Shown here in pieces: positions 39,122 through 46,561 of a DNA stretch of 63,215 bases. This stretch comes from Caulobacter sp. (lineage in GTDB: Bacteria > Pseudomonadota > Alphaproteobacteria > Caulobacterales > Caulobacteraceae). Below the pieces are notes generated by a model. The model did not search any database. It was not told where the DNA came from and worked only from the letters and a program-made list of their open reading frames with translations. Numbering within the stretch: position 1 is the first letter of the stretch; each line of letters begins with the position of its first letter. Made by a program: the position numbers and the translations under genes. The DNA is taken from assembly GCA_028291265.1 (NCBI GenBank), contig JAQGIK010000147.1:1-63215 (forward strand), written 5' to 3'.

Positions 39122-40116
39122 ATCTGATTCTGCCGCCCAATCTGCGTCTGGTCGGCGATGTCGGCGGCACCAATTGCCGCTTCGCCATGGTCGATGCGGC
39201 CAGCCCTGACTTGCGGCTGGTCGATCCGGAGAGTCTCAAGGTCGCCGACTATGCAGGCCTTGAGGACGCGATCGACCACTACCTGCACTCCCGCCCAGCC
39301 GTCCGGCCCGGGCAGGCGGTGGTCGCCGTGGCCGGCCCGGTCACCGATGGCAGGGCCGAGCTGACCAATGCCGGCTGGAAGATGTCGGAGACCGGCCTGG
39401 AGAGGCTCGGCTTCTCGGCGGCGCGGTTGATCAACGATTATGAAGCCCTGGCCCTGGCCGTGCCGCGGCTGGGCGACAGCGACCTGGGCGACATCGGCGG
39501 CGTCAGCGCCGCCCGCCCTCAGGGCACCGTGGCGATCATCGGCGCCGGCACCGGTCTCGGCGTCGGGGCCCTGGTGCGCGATGGCCTCTGCGACGCCGTC
39601 GCGGTGACCGAAGGCGGCCATGTCGCCTTCGCCCCCACCGACGAAGTCGAGATCGAGATCTTCAAGGTGCTGAGCGGCCGCTTCGGCCGGGTTTCGCTGG
39701 AGCGCATCCTGTCAGGTCCCGGCCTGGTCAACCTATACGAGGCGTTGGCGCAGGTTCAGGGCAAGGCCGCCGCGCGCCTGAAACCGGAGGATATCGAGGA
39801 CCGCGCCGAGAACGGCGACGCCCTGGCGGCCGAGGCCGTGGCGCGGTTCTGCAAGATTTACGGAGCCACGGCCGGCGACTACGCCTTGGCCTTCGGAGCT
39901 GTTGGCGGGGTCTATCTGGGCGGCGGAATCGCTCCGAAAATGCTAACCCCTCTGCGCGCCGGCGACTTCCGCAAGGCCTTCGAGGACAAGGGCCGGTTCA
40001 GCGATTATTGCGCCGCCATCCCGACCAAGGTCATCCTTCACCCCCACGCCGCCCTGCTGGGCGCCGGGGCGACCCCGCTGGCAGAGCCGGCGACGGCTGA
40101 CGCGGCGGCGCGCTAA
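39118..40116 (+). CDS. glk: Glucokinase
   Basis: 332 residues of the bacterial glucokinase family: phosphate-binding GDVGGTNCRFA (about residues 12-22), catalytic Asp in LINDYEALA, adenosine-binding GAGTGLGVG, EGGHVAFAP, GGVYLGGGIAPK. It phosphorylates glucose with ATP in the cytoplasm. The start is TTG at 39118, sharing bases with the TGA of the transporter, and directly precedes the conserved N-terminus; the frame open upstream lies inside the transporter gene. Its linkage supports glucose as the product of the locus. Confidence 0.93.
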   Translation: MNLILPPNLRLVGDVGGTNCRFAMVDAASPDLRLVDPESLKVADYAGLEDAIDHYLHSRPAVRPGQAVVAVAGPVTDGRAELTNAGWKMSETGLERLGFSAARLINDYEALALAVPRLGDSDLGDIGGVSAARPQGTVAIIGAGTGLGVGALVRDGLCDAVAVTEGGHVAFAPTDEVEIEIFKVLSGRFGRVSLERILSGPGLVNLYEALAQVQGKAAARLKPEDIEDRAENGDALAAEAVARFCKIYGATAGDYALAFGAVGGVYLGGGIAPKMLTPLRAGDFRKAFEDKGRFSDYCAAIPTKVILHPHAALLGAGATPLAEPATADAAAR

Positions 40117-40157
40117 GTTTTCCGAACAGCGCTGCAAGCGCTCCGCCCGCCCTGCCT

Positions 40158-40171
40158 GACTCTTAATCAGC
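40158..40171 (+). repeat. 14-bp direct repeat GACTCTTAATCAGC, copy 2
   Basis: Identical to 18007-18020 and able to form a tRNA-Lys-like anticodon arm (CTGA-CTCTTAA-TCAG). It contains the stop codon of the truncated integrase frame. The two copies bracket about 22 kb. Confidence 0.55.
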
Positions 40172-40700
40172 AGCTACGAGTGGTGACGTCAGGCGATGAT
40201 AGCCCATACGGTAAAGCGCATAGATCATCGTATTCTCGGACAAGACGCCGGAAACGGTCGGGGCCGGAAACACTGCACCGTCACCCGGCGAGAGAATTCG
40301 AATGTCGCCGAGAACGGTCACGGCCTGCTTGGACAGGGGGACGATATGCTCGGCCCGCATCTTCATGCGCTCTGCCGGAATCCGCCAAAGCGGTTCGGCG
40401 CCATCAAGGCCCTCAAACTCCGCCCATGGAGCGAACCTGATCTCCGACGTCCGGACAAAGGTCCGCAGCGTCAGCTTGAGGGCGAGCCGCATCTGATCCC
40501 GCCCTTGTAGTCGTCGAGCCCCGCTAGGAATTTCGGGAGGTCGGCCGCCTTCAGCGCAGCTCTGCGCTTGGCCGGCGGCCGCGCGCTAAGCGCGGCGCTC
40601 AGATCGTCCGCAGGGTTGGAGGTCACCCGGCGCTCGGCCCTCGCCAGGCGGAAGATGTCCTGGATGTAGGCGCCGACTCGGACATCCCAACACCTAACAC
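40163..40700 (-). pseudogene. Tyrosine recombinase (P4-type integrase) remnant, frameshifted and truncated
   Basis: Two overlapping minus-strand frames together read as an integrase. The upstream one (to 40471) gives the end of the core-binding domain (NPADDLSAALSARPPAKRRAALKA). The downstream one (from 40492) gives the start of the catalytic domain: RTSEIRFAPWAEF with the catalytic Arg, WRIPAERMKMRAEHIVPLS, YALYRMGYH. A one-base frameshift near 40490 separates them. The N-terminal arm-binding domain is missing, and the protein stops just where the HxxR box would follow, so His, Arg and Tyr are lost. It directly follows the 3' end of tRNA-Leu, the usual position of an integrase gene at its attachment site. 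Confidence 0.8.
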
Positions 40701-40761
40701 CCTGGTTTTCGTCCACTTTCTGTCCGGACGTGAATCCTCTTGGACCCCTCCGGACCTCAAG

Positions 40762-40845
40762 TGGTAGGGACGGTGGGACTCGAACCCACACGCCTTGCGG
40801 CTGCGGCTTTTAAGGCCGCTGCGTCTACCATTCCGCCACGTCCCC
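40762..40845 (-). tRNA. tRNA-Leu (anticodon TAA)
   Basis: On the minus strand the sequence folds as a class II tRNA. The acceptor GGGGACG pairs with CGTCCCT (first pair G-U), followed by ACCA. The anticodon arm is GCGGC-CTTAAAA-GCCGC with anticodon TAA, then a long variable arm (about 13 bases) and T arm GTGGG-TTCGAGT-CCCAC. CCA is encoded. The integrase remnant lies immediately downstream. Confidence 0.95.
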
Positions 40846-40887
40846 GCCCGGCCCTGTCTAGAGGACCGGCGGGGGATGGCAACGAGG

Positions 40888-41184
40888 TTATTGCTTGAGG
40901 ATCATCGGCGGCTTGACGGCGCCCTGGCCGTACAGGGTGGTGTCCATGGTGCGTTGCGCGGCGTCTTCGCGCTCGGACCAGGCGAAGGCGGTCATGCAGA
41001 CCTTCTTCTGGCGGATGGCGCCCAGCACCAGGGTCTTGCGGCAGACGATGCGGTCATAGTCCAGCCGGCCGGGCGCGCCGATCGGAACGCCGGCCCTGTC
41101 GCCCTGGTGTGCAACCCTCACGGCGCCAATATCGCCGGGCGCGCCCAGCATGGCGGCGATCAACGCGGAAACAAGAAGACTCAT
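40888..41184 (-). CDS. Small secreted C-x14-C protein, third of a tandem run
   Basis: 98 residues with an N-terminal hydrophobic segment (MSLLVSALIAAMLGAPG) and the family core DRIVCRKTLVLGAIRQKKVC, with two cysteines 14 residues apart, then MTAFAWSEREDAAQRTM. That tail is closest to the relative at 13.5 kb (DGWQKRQDAAQDAM). It is preceded by 66 bp and two paralogues on the same strand. Probably periplasmic; function unknown. Confidence 0.7.
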   Translation of the reverse strand: MSLLVSALIAAMLGAPGDIGAVRVAHQGDRAGVPIGAPGRLDYDRIVCRKTLVLGAIRQKKVCMTAFAWSEREDAAQRTMDTTLYGQGAVKPPMILKQ

Positions 41185-41250
41185 CTCGGCCTCCCTTCAC
41201 CTTGGATCAGGCGAAGAGTTTACGCCGAACGGGGAGCTTCCGGAAGGGCG

Positions 41251-41580
41251 CTACTTCGGGGTGTCCTTGTAGCCGAAATCTTCCTTGGTGCCGGCCGTGC
41301 GGCGACCCGGATCGGTCAGCTGGTCGACCTGGTCCTTGAGCAGATCGCGCTGGGCGACCGTCATGCAGATTTTCTGCGGCCGGTTGGAGCCGACCACATG
41401 CTCGCGCTTGCAGACGATGCGCTCGGGGTCGTTCATCGAGCCCTTCTTGATCCCCTCGACGGGCCTGGGCTGCTCGGGCTTGTCGACCTGCACGGGGCTG
41501 ACGGTCGGGCCCGGGCCGGCCTGGGCCAGAACAGGCGTGGCGAAACCAACGGCGAGCAGGCCGATTAGCGCGAGTTTCAT
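41251..41580 (-). CDS. Small secreted C-x14-C protein, second of a tandem run
   Basis: 109 residues: signal peptide MKLALIGLLAVGFATPVLAQ, a Pro-rich linker, the core [20 protein letters not shown], and the tail MTVAQRDLLKDQVDQLTDPGRRT. It is almost identical in the core to the upstream paralogue (20-bp gap), which indicates a recent duplication. Only the two cysteines of the motif are present in the mature protein, so one disulfide is likely. Function unknown. Confidence 0.75.
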   Translation of the reverse strand: MKLALIGLLAVGFATPVLAQAGPGPTVSPVQVDKPEQPRPVEGIKKGSMNDPERIVCKREHVVGSNRPQKICMTVAQRDLLKDQVDQLTDPGRRTAGTKEDFGYKDTPK

Positions 41581-41600
41581 TGTCGTCGTCCCCGAAATGA

Positions 41601-41903
41601 TCAGTTGCCGTTTTCGGCGGCCGTCTGCCTCAGAGTGGCCTCGTCGGCGACGGTGCGGCCGCCCGGATCGGTCAGCTTGTCGGCGTCGTCCTTCAGGCGC
41701 TGACGTTGGGCGATGGTCATGCAGATCTTCTGCGGACGATTGGAGCCGACCACGTGCTCACGAGTGCAGACGATGCGGTTGGGATCGTCCATCGCCGACT
41801 TCTTCTTGCCCGCCGGGTCGATCAGAGGGGCGGCGGCGCCGGCCTGGGCCAGAGCGGGCGAAGCGACGAGGAGAAGGGCGGCGGCGATAAGCGCGGTGCG
41901 CAT
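41601..41903 (-). CDS. Small secreted C-x14-C protein, first of a tandem run
   Basis: 100 residues from ATG 41903: signal peptide [20 protein letters not shown], the core [20 protein letters not shown], and the tail [24 protein letters not shown]. The start is chosen for the signal peptide; 13 earlier in-frame residues are discarded. It lies 47 bp after the CinA-like gene on the same strand and may be part of its transcript. Function unknown. Confidence 0.75.
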   Translation of the reverse strand: MRTALIAAALLLVASPALAQAGAAAPLIDPAGKKKSAMDDPNRIVCTREHVVGSNRPQKICMTIAQRQRLKDDADKLTDPGGRTVADEATLRQTAAENGN

Positions 41904-41950
41904 GGGGTTACTCTCGAGGATGCTTAAAATGTTGGCGCCCAAGGTGCCGG

Positions 41951-42718
41951 TTACCCCCCCGAGCTGTCAAGAAACGTAATGTTGCCGATGCCTTCCGCGG
42001 CAAGGGCTGCCTCAAGATCGCGCCGCGCCGCCTCGACCTGGGCAAGATCGCGTCCCCGGATGACGAGTTGGCTGCCGTAGCCGGCCGGCGAGAAGAAGGG
42101 ATAGCTGCCCAGCGACAGGTCCGGATGGGCCTTGGCGACCGCCTCCAGCGGGGCGGCCATGGCCCCCTCCCCCGTGCCTTCGACCCGCAGGGTCTGGGAA
42201 ATCACCACCGCCCCGGCCCGCAGGCGGGGACCGACGTCCTCCAGCATGCCGCGCATGATCGAGGGCACCCCGGCCAGCACGAAGACGTTGCCGATCTGGA
42301 ATCCGGGCGGTCCCTGGACCGGATTCTTGACCAGCACGCCGCCCTCCGGCACCCGCGCCATGCGGCGGCGGGCCGCGTTCAGCTCGCCGCCCCAGCGGGC
42401 GGTCATCATGGCGATGATCTCGGGATGCTCATGCAGCGGCAGGCCGAACGCCTTGGCCACGCAGTCGGCGGTGATGTCGTCGTGAGTCGGGCCGATGCCG
42501 CCGGTGGTGATCAGGTAGTCGTAGCGTTCGCGAAGGTGGTTCACCGCCGCGACGATGTCGGCCTCGTCGTCGGCCACTACCCGGGCCTCGGCCAGGTCGA
42601 CGCCGTACTGGGCGATGTAGCGAGCGATGGCGTTGAGGTTGGTGTCCTGGGTGCGGCCCGACAGGATCTCGTCGCCGATGATGAGGACCGCCGCCGTCAC
42701 CCGTTCCTGGCTCGCCAT
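41951..42718 (-). CDS. CinA N-terminal-like molybdopterin-binding domain protein
   Basis: 255 residues with the MoCF_biosynth/CinA N-terminal pattern: [19 protein letters not shown], the [11 protein letters not shown] motif (about 91-101) and [21 protein letters not shown]. The C-terminal NMN-deamidase domain of full CinA is missing, as in many proteins annotated 'competence/damage-inducible protein A'. Some homologues hydrolyse ADP-ribose or nucleotides; here the function is uncertain. ATG at 42718, divergent from sfsA with only 48 bp between. Confidence 0.85.
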   Translation of the reverse strand: MASQERVTAAVLIIGDEILSGRTQDTNLNAIARYIAQYGVDLAEARVVADDEADIVAAVNHLRERYDYLITTGGIGPTHDDITADCVAKAFGLPLHEHPEIIAMMTARWGGELNAARRRMARVPEGGVLVKNPVQGPPGFQIGNVFVLAGVPSIMRGMLEDVGPRLRAGAVVISQTLRVEGTGEGAMAAPLEAVAKAHPDLSLGSYPFFSPAGYGSQLVIRGRDLAQVEAARRDLEAALAAEGIGNITFLDSSGG

Positions 42719-42766
42719 CGAGGCCGTCCTTCCCTACATCGTTCCCCTCAACGCTCTAGAGCCCGC

Positions 42767-43465
42767 ATGGACCTGCCTCAACCCTTAAGCCGCGGCCGGC
42801 TGGTCAGCCGCTACAAACGCTTCTTCGCCGACGTCATCCTGGACGACGGCAGGGCGGTGACGGCGCATGTGCCCAACCCCGGGGCGATGCTGGGCCTGAA
42901 GGATGCCGGGATGGGCGTGTGGCTGTCCTGGTCGGACGATCCCAAGCGCAAGCTGCCCTGGACCCTGCAACTGGTCGAGGCCGACGGCGGCCTGGTCGGC
43001 GTCAACACGATGAACCCCAACAGGCTGGTCGCCGAGGCCCTGACGAGGAACGTGATTCCGGAACTGGCCGGCTACGCCGTCCGGCCGGAGGTGAAGTACG
43101 GCGAGGCCAGCCGCATCGACTTCCTGCTCACCGACCCGGACCGGCCGGCCTGCTGGCTGGAGGTCAAGAACTGCCACTTCCGGCGCGAGGGAACGCTGGC
43201 CGAGTTCCCCGATTGCGTGGCGGCCCGCAGCGCCAAACACCTTCGCGAGCTGGAGGCCATGGTCGCCAGGGGCGACCGGGCGGTGGTGCTGTTCGTCGTC
43301 CAGCGGACAGACTGCGACGCCTTCAGCGCCTGCGCCGACCTCGATCCGGTGTTTGCCGCCGCGCTGGACCATGCCGCCGACGCCGGGGTCGAGGTTCTCG
43401 TCTACGCCTGCGAGATGGGCACGGAGCGTATCGAGATCGCACACCGGATCGCCTGGCGGCCATGA
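42767..43465 (+). CDS. sfsA: DNA/RNA nuclease SfsA
   Basis: 232 residues with the SfsA layout: an OB-fold N-terminus ([32 protein letters not shown]) and a PD-(D/E)XK-like C-terminal domain ([33 protein letters not shown]). It is known in E. coli as 'sugar fermentation stimulation protein', with nuclease activity reported for the family. ATG at 42767. The TGA overlaps the ATG of the ankyrin gene. Confidence 0.93.
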   Translation: MDLPQPLSRGRLVSRYKRFFADVILDDGRAVTAHVPNPGAMLGLKDAGMGVWLSWSDDPKRKLPWTLQLVEADGGLVGVNTMNPNRLVAEALTRNVIPELAGYAVRPEVKYGEASRIDFLLTDPDRPACWLEVKNCHFRREGTLAEFPDCVAARSAKHLRELEAMVARGDRAVVLFVVQRTDCDAFSACADLDPVFAAALDHAADAGVEVLVYACEMGTERIEIAHRIAWRP

Positions 43466-44091
43466 CGACCGATCTGGCGCTCATGCAGCTGATGGCGGCC
43501 ATTGCCGCGGGCCATGATCGAGCGGCGCTCGACCTGCTCGACGCCGATCGCGCCCTCGGCCGGGCGAGTCTGGGCGCAGGCGCGACGCGGACCACAGCCG
43601 GCGACTATTTTTTCGCGTCGATCCAGCACTACGCCTATGCGGGCGACACGGCGCTTCATCTGGCCGCCGCAGCGCATCGGGCCGACCTCGCCCGCGCGCT
43701 CATCGCGCTTGGCGCCGACGCGATAGCCAGGAACCGCATGGGCGCCACACCGCTCCACTACGCGGCGGACGGCGTCCCTGGATCAGACAGCTGGAATCCG
43801 GCCGGCCAGTCGGCCACCATCGCCGCCCTCATTGCATCGGGAGCCGATCCCGACGCCGTGGATCGGAAAGGCGTTACGCCCCTGCACCGCGCCATCCGGT
43901 GTCGATGCGCCGCGGCGGTGAGCGCCCTGATCGACGGCGGCGCGGACCCCTTGCGACGGAACGGCAAGGGCTCGACGCCGATGAAGCTGGCGACGCAGCA
44001 GACCGGCCGCGGCAGCAGCGGCTCGCCGGAGGGCAGGGCTCAGCAGGTCGAAATCGTCCGCCGCCTCGCACCGTTTGACGCGGCCGGGTAG
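43462..44091 (+). CDS. Ankyrin repeat protein
   Basis: 209 residues. At least three ankyrin units are clear: [31 protein letters not shown] with a longer insert, and [20 protein letters not shown], each ending in GADP/GADA. No signal peptide or membrane segment, so probably a cytoplasmic protein-protein interaction module. The start is ATG at 43462, overlapping the sfsA stop (ATGA), so it is translationally coupled. No partner is identifiable. Confidence 0.85.
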   Translation: MTTDLALMQLMAAIAAGHDRAALDLLDADRALGRASLGAGATRTTAGDYFFASIQHYAYAGDTALHLAAAAHRADLARALIALGADAIARNRMGATPLHYAADGVPGSDSWNPAGQSATIAALIASGADPDAVDRKGVTPLHRAIRCRCAAAVSALIDGGADPLRRNGKGSTPMKLATQQTGRGSSGSPEGRAQQVEIVRRLAPFDAAG

Positions 44092-44278
44092 CCGGCCCGG
44101 CGCTCCCATGCTATCGCCCGCCTTGGTCGGCAGTTCACCAAGGCGTCGCTGTCCCATCCGGGAAGCTAAACCTGCCGCTTTAAAAACCCTTCGTCACCCG
44201 CTTGTCCCGTGCCGAAGTCGTAAGTCAGCGACCACGACCGATTCTTTTGGGATCGCCTCGGCACGACGAGGATGAGTG

Positions 44279-44806
44279 ATGAGAGAGCCCCTGCCCTTCG
44301 CCGCGCCCGACATTTCGGCGCTGGCCAAGACCCTGAGCCGCGAAATCGGCGCGCTCGAAACCTCGCCCGGCCACGTCCAACTTCTCAATATTCTCGCCCG
44401 CGCCGCCGGTCACCGGAACTACCAGGCGCTGAAGGCCCAGCATGAGGCCGGCGAGCGGCTGGCCGCGCCCGCAACAGTCGAGCCGGTCGATCACCGGATC
44501 GTCGAGCGGACGGCGCGCTATTTCGACGCCGCCGGGAAACTGGCCAGCTGGCCCTCGAAGGTGAGCCAGCAGCGGCTATGCCTGTGGGTAATGTGGTCGC
44601 GGCTGCCGGCCGGGACCGAGCTCAACGAGCGCCAGATCAGCGAGCGGCTGAAAGCCGAGCACCTGTTTGGCGACCCGGCGATCCTGCGGCGCGACATGGT
44701 CGGCATCGACCTGCTCAGCCGCACGGATGACGGCGCCGTCTACCTGCGCCGGGAGCGGCGTCCACCGCCCGAGGCCCTGGCGCTGATCCGCAGGACCAGC
44801 GCCTGA
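44279..44806 (+). CDS. DUF2087 domain-containing protein
   Basis: 175 residues. The C-terminal 90 residues follow the DUF2087 pattern: LASWPSKVSQQRLCLWVMWSRL, TELNERQISERLKAEHLFGD, ILRRDMVGIDLLSRTDDGAVY, a small helix-turn-helix-like fold often attached to regulators. The N-terminus (LAKTLSREIGALETSPGHVQLLNILARAAG) is helical and may also be DNA-related. The start is ATG at 44279 after GAGGATGAGTG; a GTG one codon earlier is possible. The 187 bp upstream hold no other gene. A regulatory role is plausible but unproven. Confidence 0.8.
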   Translation: MREPLPFAAPDISALAKTLSREIGALETSPGHVQLLNILARAAGHRNYQALKAQHEAGERLAAPATVEPVDHRIVERTARYFDAAGKLASWPSKVSQQRLCLWVMWSRLPAGTELNERQISERLKAEHLFGDPAILRRDMVGIDLLSRTDDGAVYLRRERRPPPEALALIRRTSA

Positions 44807-44818
44807 GTCCCACGTGGA

Positions 44819-44866
44819 GAGCCCGTCCGGGCGGCGGAACCGCAAACACTTCCGCCTGACGGGCTC
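44819..44866. terminator. Bidirectional terminator-like hairpin
   Basis: GAGCCCGTC (44819-44827) pairs with GACGGGCTC (44858-44866), with an inner GGCGGAA/TTCCGCC stem. It lies between two convergent genes, 12 bp and 3 bp from their stops. No strong T-run. Confidence 0.65.
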
Positions 44867-44869
44867 TGC

Positions 44870-45208
44870 CTAGCGGGTCGGGATCGGCATGATCTCCATC
44901 ACCTCGACGCCCTCGCCGGGGAAGATGGAGAAGTGCGGGTGGTTGAGGAACAGCTTCGCCGCTTCCTCATGGGTGTCCGCCGTGAAGATGGTGAAGCCGG
45001 CCAGCAGGTTCTTGATATCCTGGACGCCGGCCTTGGAGGTCTTCTTGGTTTTGCCGAGCGGGCCGCCGCCGAAGACGATGCGACTGGCGTTGTCTTCCAT
45101 CCACTTGCCCCAGGCGTCCATGCCCCGGCCGATGTCGGCCGGGTCCATGTCGCCTGGACCCATCGTGTTGTCGGGGTTGCCGGTGTAGACGGCGAGGAAC
45201 TGAGGCAT
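44870..45208 (-). CDS. YciI family (YCII-related) protein
   Basis: 112 residues matching the YCII-related dimeric alpha/beta-barrel family: MPQFLAVYTG at the N-terminus, FGGGPLGKTKK, GFTIFTADTHEEAAKLF and HFSIFPGEGVEVMEIMP. Members with this ending are common in proteobacteria as uncharacterised stress-linked or dehydratase-like proteins. ATG at 45208. It is 27 bp downstream of the GST gene and likely in one transcript with MarR and GST. Confidence 0.85.
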   Translation of the reverse strand: MPQFLAVYTGNPDNTMGPGDMDPADIGRGMDAWGKWMEDNASRIVFGGGPLGKTKKTSKAGVQDIKNLLAGFTIFTADTHEEAAKLFLNHPHFSIFPGEGVEVMEIMPIPTR

Positions 45209-45235
45209 GGTGTTTCTCCGGTTGTTTTCTGGGGA

Positions 45236-45883
45236 TCAGGCGGGGGCGTATTCGCGGAACGGCTTCAGTTGGGCTTCCATCGCCCGCTTGAAGGCCGGCC
45301 GGGACGTGCAGCGCTCAAGGTAGGCGTCGAGGTTAGGGTATTTCGACAACAGTTCCGTGCGGTCGATCTCGCGCAGCACCGTCGCCATGATCAGGTCCCC
45401 GGCCGTGAACCGGCCCTCAAGATAGTCCTTTTCGCCCAGGCAGTCGCTGAGCTGCTGCAGCCGCTGGGTGAGCGCCGCGACCACCTGCGGCCGCCGTTCC
45501 TTGGTCCAGGCCTCGCCTTTGTGGAACAGGTCGATGTCGCCCATCTGGCCCGTATGGATTTCGATCGAGTTCAAGGCCGCCAGCACCCAGGTGATGACCC
45601 GCGCCCGGCCAGCGTCGTCGCGCGGGGCCAGGGCGTCGTACTTTTCGGCCAGGAACAGGACGATGGCGCCGGACTCGAACATCTCGACCTCCCCGTCGCG
45701 ATAGGCCGGGACCTGGGCGAACGGCTGCCAGTCGCTGTAGGCGGCCCCCTTATTCATGACGTCGACGAGGCTGGCCTCATAGGGCACGCCGGCCTCCTCC
45801 AGCGCCCAGCGGACCCGCAGGTCGCGCACGAAACCCTGGGCGAAGTCGGGCACCCACTTGTAGGCGCTTACCTGGATGGTCAT
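45236..45883 (-). CDS. Glutathione S-transferase family protein
   Basis: 215 residues: a thioredoxin-like N-terminal domain (VRWALEEAGVPYEASLVD, AQVPAYRDGEVEMFESGAIVLFLAEKY with the conserved Val-Pro and Glu-Ser glutathione-binding pair) and an all-helical C-terminal domain (FTAGDLIMATVLREI). It probably conjugates or reduces electrophiles in the cytoplasm. Only 5 bp separate its ATG from the stop of the MarR-type regulator, which implies co-regulation by that protein. Confidence 0.92.
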   Translation of the reverse strand: MTIQVSAYKWVPDFAQGFVRDLRVRWALEEAGVPYEASLVDVMNKGAAYSDWQPFAQVPAYRDGEVEMFESGAIVLFLAEKYDALAPRDDAGRARVITWVLAALNSIEIHTGQMGDIDLFHKGEAWTKERRPQVVAALTQRLQQLSDCLGEKDYLEGRFTAGDLIMATVLREIDRTELLSKYPNLDAYLERCTSRPAFKRAMEAQLKPFREYAPA

Positions 45884-45888
45884 CGGGC

Positions 45889-46362
45889 TTACTCCTCTGC
45901 TTCACAAACGGGGGGCGCGGGCGCGGCCAGGGCGTTGAGCCCCCGGCGCAGCTGGGCCGGCTGTTCGGCGTCGAGTTCGGCTTCCAGCTCGGCGTGCATG
46001 GCGGTCCAGATCGGCAGGGCGGCGCTCAGGCGCGCGTGACCGGCGGCGGTCAGGGCGATGCGGCGCGCGCGCTGGTCGGTCGGGTCGGCCTCGGTCCGGG
46101 TCAGCCCCTCGCGCTCGAGCACCTTCAGGGCCGCGGTCAGGGTGGTGCGGTCGGCGCCCAGCAGCCGGGCCACCTCGCCCATGGTTGCGGGCGCTGGTCG
46201 GTTCAGGGCGTTGAGCAGGGAAAACTGGCTGTTGGTCAGGCCGACCGGGCGCAGGGCGTCATCGAACCGCCGGGCCAGGACCCGCGCCGCGCGCTGGGCG
46301 TGCAGGCACAGGCAGGTGTCCCGGATGTGGTGGGTGGCGGCGAAGGAGATGGTCTCGGTCAC
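45889..46362 (-). CDS. MarR family transcriptional regulator
   Basis: 157 residues with a winged helix-turn-helix: TNSQFSLLNAL, ATMGEVARLLGADRTTLTAALKVLEREGL (recognition helix about 70-90) and the wing DPTDQRARRIALTAAG. Two cysteines near the N-terminus (TCLCLHAQRAAR, C17 and C19) might sense oxidants or electrophiles, as in some MarR/OhrR proteins; this is inference. The start is GTG at 46362. A perfect palindrome lies just upstream, suggesting autorepression and control of the GST and YciI genes. Confidence 0.92.
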   Translation of the reverse strand: MTETISFAATHHIRDTCLCLHAQRAARVLARRFDDALRPVGLTNSQFSLLNALNRPAPATMGEVARLLGADRTTLTAALKVLEREGLTRTEADPTDQRARRIALTAAGHARLSAALPIWTAMHAELEAELDAEQPAQLRRGLNALAAPAPPVCEAEE

Positions 46363-46374
46363 GGCGCCATTTAT

Positions 46375-46386
46375 GTTGATATCAAC
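46375..46386. promoter_or_regulatory. Putative MarR operator GTTGATATCAAC
   Basis: A perfect 12-bp palindrome whose nearest edge is 13 bp upstream of the marR-type start. MarR proteins typically bind such TTGATATCAA-like sites; position and symmetry fit an autoregulatory operator. Confidence 0.75.
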
Positions 46387-46561
46387 TCAATGGTCAAGGG
46401 CGGGCGCTCACGATGACGCCGTTCTGAACTTTTCGTGCGCGGCTAACTCTTGCTTCAATTTGATCTAATTGAGGAAATGAGTTGAAACGGAACGGTCGCC
46501 GGGCCGGGCGAATCGCCCGGGCTCACGGCCGGGCCAGCGGGTTTTTCGGGAGGCGTCCGAG

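Noticed and set aside
40123..40136. Possible sixth LacI-type operator (gaacagcgctgcaa) after glucokinase
   Set aside because: It lacks the TGACA half and lies downstream of the last gene of the regulon, so it is probably a chance partial match.
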